From ECT2AJA-044 sp965262845 (GTDB lineage: Bacteria > Bacteroidota > Bacteroidia > Flavobacteriales > ECT2AJA-044): a stretch of 64,000 bases of DNA. Below, piece by piece: positions 18,123 through 27,215 of the stretch. How positions within the stretch are numbered: position 1 is the first letter of the stretch; each line of letters starts with the position of its first letter. The position numbers and the translations under genes are program-made. A model generated the notes under the pieces. It saw only the letters and a list, made by a program, of their open reading frames with translations, did not search any database and had not been told where the DNA came from. The DNA lies in NCBI GenBank assembly GCA_965262845.1, contig CBDHFX010000001.1, forward strand, positions 124,001 to 188,000, in the 5' to 3' direction.

Positions 18123-19466
18123 TTAAATTCCCGTGTAGTTATGTGGGGTGATTTTTTTCATTTCCTCCCTGACATCCTCTGACACCTCCAATTCGTCAAT
18201 GAACGCGGCTAAGGCTGATCGTGTGACCGGTTCGTTCGTACGCGTCAGTGCTTTCAGGGCTTCATAGGGCCTGGGATATCTTTCGCGCCGCAGGATATTC
18301 TGAATGGCTTCGGCCACTACGGCCCAATTATTGTCCAGATCCGCCGTAATGCGTTCTTCATTCAGCAAGAGTTTACCCAGTCCCTTTAAGGTACTCTTCA
18401 TTGCGAGCAGTCCATGCGCCATGGGCATTCCCACATTGCGCAAAACCGTGGAATCGGTCAGATCGCGCTGCAAGCGCGAGATCGGAAGCTTGGCGGCCAG
18501 ATGCCCGAGCAAGGCGTTTGCGATACCCAAATTCCCTTCTGAGTTCTCAAAGTCGATCGGATTTACCTTGTGCGGCATCGCTGAACTTCCCGTTTCTCCC
18601 CTTTTGATCTTCTGTTTAAAATATTCCATGGAGATATACGTCCAGATATCGCGATCAAGGTCCAAAAGAATATTGTGTACGCGTTTCAGGCCATCGCAAA
18701 AGGCAGCGAAGTAATCGTAGTGCTCGATCTGTGTCGTGGGCCAGCTGTGCTTCAATCCGAGCCGTGTCTCCACGAATTGCGTGCCAAAGGCTTTCCAGTC
18801 GTGCCCCGGATAGGTTACCTGATGGGCATTGTAATTTCCGGTTGCCCCGCCGAATTTTGCCGCAAAGGGGATCTGCTCCAGCCCGGCCATCTGCAGGCGC
18901 AGACGTTGTTCGAATACCGCGATCTCCTTCCCGAGTCGGGTGGGAGAGGCCGGCTGACCATGGGTTCGGGCCAGCATGGGAACATCTTTCCACTCCCCGG
19001 CCATGTCATGCAGTGTTCTGATCAACTCTTCAAATACAGGTAGGTATACCTCGCCATACCCTTCTTTTAAACTCAGCGGAATAGCTGTGTTGTTGATATC
19101 CTGAGAAGTCAGCCCAAAGTGCACGAACTCCATGTAAGGCTCCAGTCCCAGGGCGGGAAAACGTTTTTTGATAAAATATTCAACGGCTTTTACATCGTGG
19201 TTGGTGATCTTTTCGGTTTCCTTGATCTCCCTGGCGTCTTTTTCTGTAAGATCCGTATACAAAGCGCGCAGTTTTGGGAACACCTCTGCCGGAACCTCCT
19301 TCAATTCCGGTATTCCGGCATCGCACAATGCAATAAAATATTCCACTTCAATTCGGGTGCGATAGCGGATCAATCCGTATTCAGAAAAGTAGGGTGCCAG
19401 GGCGTCAACCTTGCTGCGGTAGCGTCCATCGATCGGAGAAATAGCCATTAAAGCGTTGAGATCCAT
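18123..19466 (-). CDS. purB: Adenylosuccinate lyase
   Basis: Cleaves adenylosuccinate to AMP and SAICAR to AICAR, releasing fumarate, in purine synthesis. The 447-residue protein carries the lyase signature GSSAMPHKVNPIDFEN, ISPIDGRYRSKVDAL at the N-terminus, THGQPASPTRLGKE, and ATGNYNAHQVTYP. ATG 19466 is chosen because MDLNALMAISPIDGRY is where homologues begin and because a TACCTTTG -7 box on this strand lies about 20 bases upstream; a longer in-frame reading extends past it. Expected length and motifs are all present. It is divergent from mqnA with a 73-base gap and heads the purB-cupin-PD40 group. Confidence 0.96.
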   Translation of the reverse strand: MDLNALMAISPIDGRYRSKVDALAPYFSEYGLIRYRTRIEVEYFIALCDAGIPELKEVPAEVFPKLRALYTDLTEKDAREIKETEKITNHDVKAVEYFIKKRFPALGLEPYMEFVHFGLTSQDINNTAIPLSLKEGYGEVYLPVFEELIRTLHDMAGEWKDVPMLARTHGQPASPTRLGKEIAVFEQRLRLQMAGLEQIPFAAKFGGATGNYNAHQVTYPGHDWKAFGTQFVETRLGLKHSWPTTQIEHYDYFAAFCDGLKRVHNILLDLDRDIWTYISMEYFKQKIKRGETGSSAMPHKVNPIDFENSEGNLGIANALLGHLAAKLPISRLQRDLTDSTVLRNVGMPMAHGLLAMKSTLKGLGKLLLNEERITADLDNNWAVVAEAIQNILRRERYPRPYEALKALTRTNEPVTRSALAAFIDELEVSEDVREEMKKITPHNYTGI

Positions 19467-19485
19467 CTGCCCCCGAATTAGGGCG

Positions 19486-19493
19486 CAAAGGTA
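19486..19493 (-). promoter_or_regulatory. -7 box TACCTTTG for purB
   Basis: TACCTTTG on the minus strand, 20 bases before the purB ATG, matches TAnnTTTG. No clear TTG lies at the -33 position. It argues against the longer purB start. Confidence 0.5.
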
Positions 19494-19539
19494 GTAAAAG
19501 GGGATGGAAAATGGTATCATTGCACCCCAGTCCGAGCCC

Positions 19540-20286
19540 ATGGAACCAGTACGTGTCAGCACTGTTTCGTACCTGAATACCCTACCCTTTCAGTACGGTT
19601 TTAATCACGGTCCTGCATTGCCGATGGAGCTTAGTTTAGACAGCCCATCCGACTGTGCCCGGAAGTTGCTAAATGGTGAGGCCGCGGTTGGACTCGTCCC
19701 GGTGGCTGCCTTGCCCCAACTGCCTGAACACAGCATTATAACCGATTACTGCATTGCTGCAGACGGGCCTGTTCGGACAGTATTGCTGTACAGTGACGTG
19801 CCGGTGAGGGAGATCGAGACCATCTGGCTTGATTACCAGAGTCGCACGAGTGTGGAGCTGTGCCGCATGCTCTGTGCGGAGTACTGGGCATTCTCGCCCA
19901 GGTTCCGGGTAGCGTCAGTCGGGTTCGAAAGCTGCTTTTCCGGCCGTGAGGCCGGTGTGATAATTGGTAACCGCACCTTCCACATGGAACGCGACTATCC
20001 CTATACCTACGATCTGTCTGCTGCCTGGAAGGACATGACCGGCCTGCCCTTCGTGTTCGCTGCCTGGGTAGCACATGCCTGTGTGCCCCTTGATTTTCAG
20101 CGCAAATTCAACGAGGTGCTGCAGTTCGGAATGAGTCATCGCGATGCGGCCATTGCGGAGTATCTTCAAAAAAACGAAGATCCCGGCGATTTGCGGGGGT
20201 ACTTAACGAAATCAATCTGCTACGAGTGGGATGCCCGAAAACAGGAAGCCCTGCAGCTATTCCTTCACAAACTGGCCCATCTGTGA
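19540..20286 (+). CDS. mqnA: Chorismate dehydratase (futalosine menaquinone pathway)
   Basis: MqnA converts chorismate to 3-(1-carboxyvinyl)oxybenzoate, the entry step of the futalosine route to menaquinone. The 248-residue protein begins RVSTVSYLNTLPFQYGF, the conserved start of the family, followed by GEAAVGLVPVAALPQLPE, then YQSRTSVELCRML and a C-terminal helix set (AWKDMTGLPFVFAAWVA). This periplasmic-binding-protein-like fold acts in the cytoplasm. ATG 19540 best matches family starts; ATG 19504 in the same frame would add 12 residues of no family character. The gene is divergent from purB and convergent with the first TMTC-like gene, 19 bases apart. No other mqn gene is in the window. 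Confidence 0.9.
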   Translation: MEPVRVSTVSYLNTLPFQYGFNHGPALPMELSLDSPSDCARKLLNGEAAVGLVPVAALPQLPEHSIITDYCIAADGPVRTVLLYSDVPVREIETIWLDYQSRTSVELCRMLCAEYWAFSPRFRVASVGFESCFSGREAGVIIGNRTFHMERDYPYTYDLSAAWKDMTGLPFVFAAWVAHACVPLDFQRKFNEVLQFGMSHRDAAIAEYLQKNEDPGDLRGYLTKSICYEWDARKQEALQLFLHKLAHL

Positions 20287-20305
20287 TGCCCTGATGTGCC
20301 CCAAC

Positions 20306-22318
20306 CTACCTTCGTGGGATGCGTCGCTGGTATTCCTGAGCCCTGACTGTATCGCCTATCTGGTTGTATGTTATAGCCAGGTTCAGCAGTGTTTCCCGAT
20401 TGTTCGGGGCCAATCGTTCCGCGTTTAACAGCGCCTGAATGGCCAGGTTGTACTGCCCCTGGATCCCGTAAGCGGTTCCCAGGCCCTGCCAGCCCTGCAG
20501 GTTGTCTTGATCCACCTCTGTGGCACGTTTAAAGGCTTCAATCGCCGGCTCCATTTGTTTGAGTGTCTTTCCATACAGCTCCCCTTTCCGAATCAGCATT
20601 TCGTAGTGATCCGGATTGACGTCCAGGTACCGATCAATGACCTCAATCTGGTATTGTGTGCTTTTGGAGCTGTTGAGCACTACCAAGATGTTCCTGGGAA
20701 CATTGACGTTCCCAGGTACCAATTCTGTAATCCGGAAATAGTATTCAAGCGTTTTGTCGATATCCTGACTCAGTTTAAACTCCGCATTTCCGCGCAGTAG
20801 CAAGGCATCCACATAATTCGGATGGATCTCCAGGGACCGATCCAGGTATCCGATCGCCTCCTGGTACATTTGTCTCTGGCGCTGTGGCTCCTGAACGGCG
20901 TCGGCAGCTTCAATCAGGCTTCCGCCGGCCGTAACATTGCTCTTGGCACTGTTTTTCGATATTTTCACATCGTGCTGGAACAGGGTAAAGTCATTTTTCC
21001 AGTCGGCATTTCGACTGATGGTTTTTACTGTAAAGCCCACAAGAATGATCCCCAAAGTATACCGGGCGATCTTTTCGGCTCGCAGGGCCTTCGTCACTTT
21101 AGGCAAACGCCGGACCAACAGCACACCGATCACCAGTGCCCAGGCCAGGCTGCTGAAGTAAACGAAGCGCTCGTTCATGAATGCTCCGATCGGAAAGAAA
21201 ATGTTCGAAACAATGCTTATGGTTGCGAAAAAGTACAGAATGGCGAAACTCACCACGTCGCGCTTCGGCAGGCGAACCAGGGCAAATACCCCCATCGCCA
21301 CGTACAGTGCAGCGCTGATGATGAAGCGGAGATCGGTGACATCTGTGACGGGTATGTGGTAGGGGTAATAATCATAGGTGAGTGGATGCGGGAAGAATAA
21401 TAGTTTAACGTACAGGCCCAGGGTATATATGATGGTTGCGTATTGCTGGGTCACGGTCATCCCGAGGAAGGGGTTGTTCATGAGTTCCGTAGCAACTTCG
21501 GTTTTCGGGAATCCGATCACTGCAAAGCGGATTGCCAGAAACGCCGCTGCCCCCAGCAGCAGGGGAATGAAGTTTCGGGCGATCTTCGGGATCGGGGCCC
21601 CGGTAAAGAAATAATGTGCCAGAGGGATCACCGCTAAAAAGGTGATCGTATTTTCTTTTGACAGAAGTCCCAGAAACAGGGAGAAGCCCGAAAACAAGGC
21701 GTATTTAAAGCCTTTCCCGTCCAGGTAATCCCAGGAGTATTTCCAGGCCAGCAGAGCGCCTAAAAAGGCCATCATATCGTCGCGGCCCTTGATGTTGGCC
21801 ACCACCTCGGTATGCAGGGGATGCGCCAAAAAAAGCAAGGCCACCACCAGTGGGAGCGACAGGTACCACCTATGGGTCTTTTCCTGTCCTTCGCCCAAAC
21901 GCCCGCGCATCATGCGCATCACCAGTTGCCATAGCACCATACCCGTGAGGGCATAAAACAGGATGTTAAAGAAATGGGCTGCAGTCGGATTTTCACCGAA
22001 AAGCTGCCACTCGATCGCAAACGTCACGAGCGATAATGGTCGGTAGCGTCCGCCTGCCACCAGCTCGCGTTTAGTGCCGAAAAATCCGGTGAAGGTATCA
22101 TGCCTGAACAGATCAGGGATGCCAGCAAATCCCTGTCTGGTAAATTGATTTGAGGTAATGGTGATCATATCGTCCAGTGCGTATTCATTGCCCAGCGTAT
22201 TCGCATACAGCACCAGGCTCACCATTGCGATCAGCGCGTACACCATCCGCGGCTGTTCCCACCAAGGTGCAGCCACAGTCGCCTTTTTCCCTTTTAGCCT
22301 CCCACTTTTCCTCACCAT
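20306..22318 (-). CDS. TMTC-like membrane glycosyltransferase with C-terminal TPRs (copy 1)
   Basis: 670 residues, a polytopic N-terminal half and a soluble TPR C-terminal half, as in DUF1736/TMTC proteins (GT-C O-mannosyltransferases in animals). After the first helix comes NEYALDDMITITSNQF, with paired acidic residues where GT-C enzymes carry their catalytic Asp. Next are the family hallmarks HPLHTEVVANIKGRDDMM, LSKENTITFLAVIPL and MNERFVYFSSLAW. The TPRs (IGYLDRSLEIHPNYVDALLL, EAFKRATEVDQDNLQGWQGL, LNAERLAPNNRETLLNLAITY) would bind acceptor or partner proteins. It should use a lipid-linked sugar at the membrane. It is the last of three tandem paralogues; only nine bases separate it from copy 2. 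Sugar and acceptor are unknown. Confidence 0.85.
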   Translation of the reverse strand: MVRKSGRLKGKKATVAAPWWEQPRMVYALIAMVSLVLYANTLGNEYALDDMITITSNQFTRQGFAGIPDLFRHDTFTGFFGTKRELVAGGRYRPLSLVTFAIEWQLFGENPTAAHFFNILFYALTGMVLWQLVMRMMRGRLGEGQEKTHRWYLSLPLVVALLFLAHPLHTEVVANIKGRDDMMAFLGALLAWKYSWDYLDGKGFKYALFSGFSLFLGLLSKENTITFLAVIPLAHYFFTGAPIPKIARNFIPLLLGAAAFLAIRFAVIGFPKTEVATELMNNPFLGMTVTQQYATIIYTLGLYVKLLFFPHPLTYDYYPYHIPVTDVTDLRFIISAALYVAMGVFALVRLPKRDVVSFAILYFFATISIVSNIFFPIGAFMNERFVYFSSLAWALVIGVLLVRRLPKVTKALRAEKIARYTLGIILVGFTVKTISRNADWKNDFTLFQHDVKISKNSAKSNVTAGGSLIEAADAVQEPQRQRQMYQEAIGYLDRSLEIHPNYVDALLLRGNAEFKLSQDIDKTLEYYFRITELVPGNVNVPRNILVVLNSSKSTQYQIEVIDRYLDVNPDHYEMLIRKGELYGKTLKQMEPAIEAFKRATEVDQDNLQGWQGLGTAYGIQGQYNLAIQALLNAERLAPNNRETLLNLAITYNQIGDTVRAQEYQRRIPRR

Positions 22319-22327
22319 AACCTCTTA

Positions 22328-24247
22328 TTATTTTAGTCCTTTCCTCAAGGTTTGGACCCGTGTGCTTTCGCCCTCACGGGCAGATAATTCCTGAATGGCT
22401 TTTTTTAGCAAGTCCTGATCCCCGTGGTTGTATGCCACCGCTCCCATGCTGTACCAGGGATCGGGGTTATCGGGTTCCCGAAGGGTTGCCTCGCGAAAGG
22501 CCTGTATTGCCAGATCCGTTTGGCCGAGTTTTTCTTCCAGGACGCGGCCTTTGGTTAGCAATGGTGCCGCGTTCACGGTATCGTATTCCAGGAACCGATC
22601 CAGGGCCTCTATGTGTTTTTCAGGATGCTCATGAGCATCAAACATAAAATTGATGTTCGACAGCATGACCTTTCGGTTATCCTGATTGTTTCGCACCTCC
22701 ATGCATCGCATGTACAGGTCAATCGCCTCATCGATCTTCCCCTGATTGAATTTCACCGTACCGTATTCCGACAGCGCTTCGATATAGTCCGGGTAGATCT
22801 CCAGTGAGCGCTCAATATGCCTGATCCCTTCGTTCAGCATGGCCGTGCGTTTTTGCCCGGCCGGGCGTTTCACGGCTTGCTTGATCGTTTGCATGCCATA
22901 GACCAGGTGCACCTTACAGCTGTTGTCAGAGGTTTTTAGATCGGCAGTGTACAGCGCCTGGTTATTTTTCCAGTCGCGGTTGCGCGAGATACTCATTACC
23001 GTGAACAGTATGGCGATTCCCAGGACAGTCCAGCGAAAGGTATCCGGAACCTTTTTGCCCTCGCGATCGCCCAGAAAGTACATCAGGCCGTAGGCCGTAG
23101 CCAGTGCCCATCCGACTGATGGCATGAAAACGAAACGTTCGTTCATGAAGGCCCCGATCGTGAAGAAGACGTTGGACACAATGCTCAGTGTGGCGAAGTA
23201 ATAAAGGATCGCGAAGCTGACCAAATGCTTCCTGGGCAATTGGATGAGCGCCCATAGAAGCAGTGCGCCGTTCGATACCACTCCGAGCCAAACGCGCCAG
23301 TTATCGAACCCCATAAGCGGGATGTGGTAGGGATAGTAATCCGCCGTGAGCCCGACCGGAACGAACAGTAGGCGCAGATAGCGCCACAGCGTATAAAAGG
23401 TGGTTCCGTACCGCTCGTCTGTCGTGGCCTCCATAAAAGGATTGTTGATCAGGTTGTCGGCCTGGCCGCCACTGAAGAGCCCCACCACCGAGATCCGCAA
23501 AGCCATAAAGATCGCCGTTGCGAGGAGTGCCGGGGTCAGGGTCAGGACATAGTCCTTTATCGCCGGTTTGCGGAAGTAGTAGAGGCTGAGTGGGATCACC
23601 GCCAAAAATGTGACGGTATTTTCCTTGGACATGATACCAAAGAAAAAGAGGAGTCCTGACCAAAGTAAGTGCAGGGGTTTTTGTTCGTCGCTATAACGGA
23701 GTGCGAACCACGCGGCCCCCAGGGCTCCGAACAGTGCAAAAATATCATCCCGACCCTTGATGTTGGCGACCACTTCGGTATGAAGCGGATGAACAGCGAA
23801 CAGGAGGGCGGCTACGAAAGGCAATGACCACAGTCGGTGAGCTCCCTCCCGGGTAAGCCGCCAAAGCCAAAAATATATCAGGATCACCAGCAGGCCGTAG
23901 TACAGGAGGTTGAGGAAGTGACCTACAACCGGCGTTTCACCAAAGAGGGCATATTCTATCGAAAAGAAGATCAATGACATGGGCCGGTAGCGTCCGCCCA
24001 TGACCAGATCGCGTTCGTTCCCAAAGAATCCGGTAAAGCTGTCACGCGTGAGGTGCTCGTCGATCCCGGCCAGTCCCTGTTTTGTGTATTCGTTTCCGGT
24101 AATCACGATGGCATCGTCCAGTGCAAAATCGTGTCCGAGGGTATTCACATATACCGCGGCGCTGATGGCAAAGAGCAACACGCTTATGGATCGGGCCGTG
24201 AGGTCCGGCTTCTTCCTGGCTGCTTTCTTCTTCGGGCTTCTGGCCAT
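22328..24247 (-). CDS. TMTC-like membrane glycosyltransferase with C-terminal TPRs (copy 2)
   Basis: 639 residues, same architecture as its neighbours: a short basic N-terminus (MARSPKKKAARKK), about ten membrane helices, then TPRs. The conserved loops are HDFALDDAIVITGNEYTKQG, HPLHTEVVANIKGRDDIFAL, MSKENTVTFLAVIPLS and MNERFVFMPSVGW. The TPR part includes HIERSLEIYPDYIEALSEYG and AFREATLREPDNPDPWYSMG. It is about as similar to copies 1 and 3 as they are to each other in the membrane loops, and less so in the TPRs. The start is the ATG at 24247, two bases after the stop of copy 3, which indicates translational coupling. Family-level function, protein O-glycosylation, is inferred. Confidence 0.85.
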   Translation of the reverse strand: MARSPKKKAARKKPDLTARSISVLLFAISAAVYVNTLGHDFALDDAIVITGNEYTKQGLAGIDEHLTRDSFTGFFGNERDLVMGGRYRPMSLIFFSIEYALFGETPVVGHFLNLLYYGLLVILIYFWLWRLTREGAHRLWSLPFVAALLFAVHPLHTEVVANIKGRDDIFALFGALGAAWFALRYSDEQKPLHLLWSGLLFFFGIMSKENTVTFLAVIPLSLYYFRKPAIKDYVLTLTPALLATAIFMALRISVVGLFSGGQADNLINNPFMEATTDERYGTTFYTLWRYLRLLFVPVGLTADYYPYHIPLMGFDNWRVWLGVVSNGALLLWALIQLPRKHLVSFAILYYFATLSIVSNVFFTIGAFMNERFVFMPSVGWALATAYGLMYFLGDREGKKVPDTFRWTVLGIAILFTVMSISRNRDWKNNQALYTADLKTSDNSCKVHLVYGMQTIKQAVKRPAGQKRTAMLNEGIRHIERSLEIYPDYIEALSEYGTVKFNQGKIDEAIDLYMRCMEVRNNQDNRKVMLSNINFMFDAHEHPEKHIEALDRFLEYDTVNAAPLLTKGRVLEEKLGQTDLAIQAFREATLREPDNPDPWYSMGAVAYNHGDQDLLKKAIQELSAREGESTRVQTLRKGLK

Positions 24248-24249
24248 GG

Positions 24250-26190
24250 TTACCTTGATCGTTCGAGATAGTACGCGGCGCTGTCGGTTTGTCCGGCACG
24301 GTTATACACGTCGTGGAGCATTGCCTTCACTCTTTTGTCATGGGGCTTTAGCTTTTCCAGTTTGCGAAAGGCCGCCACGCTCCTGGGATAATCACGCAGC
24401 TCGAGATAGGCCAGTCCGAGATCCTGCCAGGCACTGGCGAATTCCGGATTGATCTCCAGGGCTTCCCTGTAGTATGGAATGGCCTTTTGGAATTGCCTGG
24501 TCACACTCGAATAGGTTGTAGCCAGGATCATGTTGAGATCGAAGGAACCGGACAGTTTCGGATACAGGTCCTCGTAGATCTGCAATTGTTTCGAGGGCGG
24601 ATCATCCCTGGTAAGGTCCTGAATGTTCTTTAGGATGACCTTAACGTCCACATTGCGATTCAGTTCGAGCAGGCGCTTGTAGTTATCCACGAACACCTTA
24701 GGATCTCTGGTGAGGTAGTAGCCGGTAATGGCGAGTAGATTGTAGGTATCCGGTAGGGTTGGGTCAATGTTCTCTGACTTTTGGAGATGGTCATTTGCCT
24801 GTCTGAGCAACTGGCGTCGTTTTTGCGGATCGGCATGCTCCAATGCTTCAAAGTATTTCATTTTGCCGTAGGTGAAGTGGATCTTGGCACTTCCCGTACT
24901 CACCTTGATATCCGCCAAAACCAGGGCGGCATCATCCTTCCAGGCCCGGTTGCGGGCAATCGTGAGTACGCTGAAGAGGATCGCAACCGTGAGGAATAGC
25001 CCCTTTGCGGCAGAACTGGCATGGCTCCATTTTTTGGCTTCCCTGAAGAGATAGGTCCTGAACATCCACCCGATGGCAATGGCCCAGCCCAGTGTTGAGA
25101 CGTAGGCAAAGCGCTCACTCATGAATACGCCGACCGGGAACAGCACGTTGGACGTGAGTGCCAGACCGATAAAGAATACTGCGATCCCGAATCCCCACCA
25201 GGTCCTCCGCAGGATCCCGACCACACCGCCCACGGCTCCGATAGCAATGGCCCCGCAGGACAGGAGGGTTCCGAACGAGCTCCACGACTGGATCGGGATG
25301 TGATACGGGTAATAATCGTGCGTAAGTGGATAGGGAACAAAACTGAGTTTGATATACTGACCGAGCGTATAGGCAATCGTGGCGTATTTTCCGGAAGTGT
25401 CCATCTCCAAAAAGGGGTTGTTCATCAGTTGGTCGGCTACCTCTGATCTGGGAAATCCAACCACCGCAAATCGAAGCCCGAGAAAGGCAATGGTGGCGAT
25501 ACCAATGGGGATCATACGACGCCAAACGATCTTATCCACGCCGCCGATCCAAAATGCGAGCGGGTATATGGCCACGAAGGCGATGGCACTTTCCTTGGAG
25601 AGCAGGGCGAGGAAAAAAAGGAGCCCGACGGCATATCCTGCCGCAGGCAGGGAACGCAAGGCATACCAGCCGGCTGAAGCAGCAAAAAGAAAGGCAAGCA
25701 GGTCATCGCGGCCCTTGATGTTGGCGATCACTTCGGTGTGGAGCGGGTGCACAATGAACAGCACGGTGGTCAAAAAGGCGAGGCTAACGAGGGCGTCATC
25801 TTCGCGGAGGAGGGTGCGGAGAAAGCGGTACAGGATAAGGGCAGTGAGCGCGTAGAAGAGCAGGTTGAAGAAATGACCCACGGCCGGGTTGTCACCGAAG
25901 AAGGCATGCTCAATGCTGAAGGTGATCAGGGAGAAGGGACGGTAACGGGCACCGGCAACAAGTTCCTTCCTTTTGCCGAAAAAGCCCACGAAGGATTCGG
26001 TGGTGAGGTGATCTGCGATGCCGGCAAGGCCCTTTTGCGTAAACTGGTTGTTGGTGATCACGATCTTGTCGTCCAGGGCGTAATCGTGCGACAACGTGTT
26101 GGCGTAGAGTACAGCAGCGAGGAGCATTAACACGATTTCGGGCCGGGTGAATCGCCTGCGAGAAGTCAGCTGAGGCTTTTGTTTCGCCAT
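24250..26190 (-). CDS. TMTC-like membrane glycosyltransferase with C-terminal TPRs (copy 3, first in operon)
   Basis: 646 residues from ATG 26190 (MAKQKPQLTSRRRF); an in-frame ATG at 26232 would add 14 residues and is less likely. The membrane half has SHDYALDDKIVITNNQF, HPLHTEVIANIKGRDDLLAF, LSKESAIAFVAIYPLAF and MSERFAYVSTLGWAIAIG. The TPR half contains NDHLQKSENIDPTLPDTYNL and YYREALEINPEFASAWQDL. In its SKE(N/S) loop it has Ser where copies 1 and 2 have Asn. It is divergent from the GT2 gene with 95 bases between starts. As the first gene of the three-gene unit its upstream region should carry the promoter, but no clear -7 box was seen on this strand. Confidence 0.85.
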   Translation of the reverse strand: MAKQKPQLTSRRRFTRPEIVLMLLAAVLYANTLSHDYALDDKIVITNNQFTQKGLAGIADHLTTESFVGFFGKRKELVAGARYRPFSLITFSIEHAFFGDNPAVGHFFNLLFYALTALILYRFLRTLLREDDALVSLAFLTTVLFIVHPLHTEVIANIKGRDDLLAFLFAASAGWYALRSLPAAGYAVGLLFFLALLSKESAIAFVAIYPLAFWIGGVDKIVWRRMIPIGIATIAFLGLRFAVVGFPRSEVADQLMNNPFLEMDTSGKYATIAYTLGQYIKLSFVPYPLTHDYYPYHIPIQSWSSFGTLLSCGAIAIGAVGGVVGILRRTWWGFGIAVFFIGLALTSNVLFPVGVFMSERFAYVSTLGWAIAIGWMFRTYLFREAKKWSHASSAAKGLFLTVAILFSVLTIARNRAWKDDAALVLADIKVSTGSAKIHFTYGKMKYFEALEHADPQKRRQLLRQANDHLQKSENIDPTLPDTYNLLAITGYYLTRDPKVFVDNYKRLLELNRNVDVKVILKNIQDLTRDDPPSKQLQIYEDLYPKLSGSFDLNMILATTYSSVTRQFQKAIPYYREALEINPEFASAWQDLGLAYLELRDYPRSVAAFRKLEKLKPHDKRVKAMLHDVYNRAGQTDSAAYYLERSR

Positions 26191-26262
26191 GCGCAAAAGG
26201 ATAAGCCACGAAAATAGGTTTTTTTCGGTCACGCCCCAAAAGAAGGGGGCGGATGGATTTTT

Positions 26263-26270
26263 TACCTTTG
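26263..26270 (+). promoter_or_regulatory. -7 box TACCTTTG for the GT2 gene
   Basis: TACCTTTG ends 15 bases before the ATG at 26286 and matches TAnnTTTG. No clear TTG lies at the -33 distance. It supports the ATG at 26286 over the in-frame start at 26253, which would lie upstream of the box. Confidence 0.5.
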
Positions 26271-26285
26271 TGCAAATTCATTCCT

Positions 26286-27215
26286 ATGGAACTTTCGGTC
26301 GTTATACCAGTGATGAACGAGGAGGGGAATATTGTGGAACTGCACCGCGAGATCGTGAAGACCTGTACGGCGGAACAATACACCTTCGAGATCATTTTTG
26401 TGGATGATGGGTCTTCGGACCGGACAGCTGAGTTGATCAGGAGCCTGAGGCCGGTTAAGCTGATCGAGTTCCGCAGAAATTTTGGTCAGACCGCCGCAAT
26501 AGATGCCGGGATCAAGGCAGCGCAATATGATTACGTGGTTACCATGGACGGCGACCGGCAGAACGATCCGGCCGACATTCCGGCGATGCTTGAATTCATT
26601 GAACGGGAGCAGCTTGATGTGGTCAGCGGTTGGCGCAGGAACCGGAAAGACCGTTTCACCAAGCATGTGGTGTCCCGGGGGGCCAACATCCTGCGCAAAT
26701 GGCTGATCAACGACCAGATCCACGACAGCGGTTGCTCGCTCAAAGTCTACCGCCGCGCCTGTTTCAAAGGGATTTCCCTCTATGGCGAGATGCACCGGTT
26801 TATTCCGGCCATTCTCAAGATCAAGGGTTTTAAGATCGGTGAAATGGTGGTCCATCACCGGGCCCGTACGGCAGGAGTCACGAAATACAATTGGCGCCGA
26901 ACCCTGAAAGGGCTGATCGATATGATCTCCGTGTGGTTCTGGAACAAATATTCGGTGCGCCCCCTGCATTTGCTCGGCGGCATCGGGATCGTGGCCATCA
27001 TACTCGGATTGCTGGCCGGCATCTATACCCTATATCAATTCCTGAACAGCCAAAGTATGTCTGACAGCGCCTGGCCTTTAGTGACCATGTTCCTGTTCCT
27101 CGGTGGTTTGCAGTTGTTTATTTCCGGATTGCTCGCCGATGTGCTGATCAGGAGCTATTTTGAAAGCACAAAAGACCATAGTTACAGCATTGCGCGCGTC
27201 ATCGATAACCAATAG
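26286..27215 (+). CDS. Family 2 glycosyltransferase, DPM1/GtrB-like, membrane-anchored
   Basis: 309 residues starting MELSVVIPVMNEEGNIVEL, with the GT-A nucleotide-binding VDDGSSDRT, a DGDRQNDP metal-binding (DxD-type) motif and DSGCSLKVYRR, then KYNWRRTLKGLIDM before two C-terminal membrane helices. This matches dolichyl/undecaprenyl-phosphate sugar synthases, which load a sugar on polyprenyl phosphate at the cytoplasmic face. That is just the donor type GT-C enzymes use, and three GT-C-like genes lie divergently upstream, so supplying their donor is a sensible inference. The sugar is not readable. The GT4 gene downstream overlaps its end. Confidence 0.92.
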   Translation: MELSVVIPVMNEEGNIVELHREIVKTCTAEQYTFEIIFVDDGSSDRTAELIRSLRPVKLIEFRRNFGQTAAIDAGIKAAQYDYVVTMDGDRQNDPADIPAMLEFIEREQLDVVSGWRRNRKDRFTKHVVSRGANILRKWLINDQIHDSGCSLKVYRRACFKGISLYGEMHRFIPAILKIKGFKIGEMVVHHRARTAGVTKYNWRRTLKGLIDMISVWFWNKYSVRPLHLLGGIGIVAIILGLLAGIYTLYQFLNSQSMSDSAWPLVTMFLFLGGLQLFISGLLADVLIRSYFESTKDHSYSIARVIDNQ

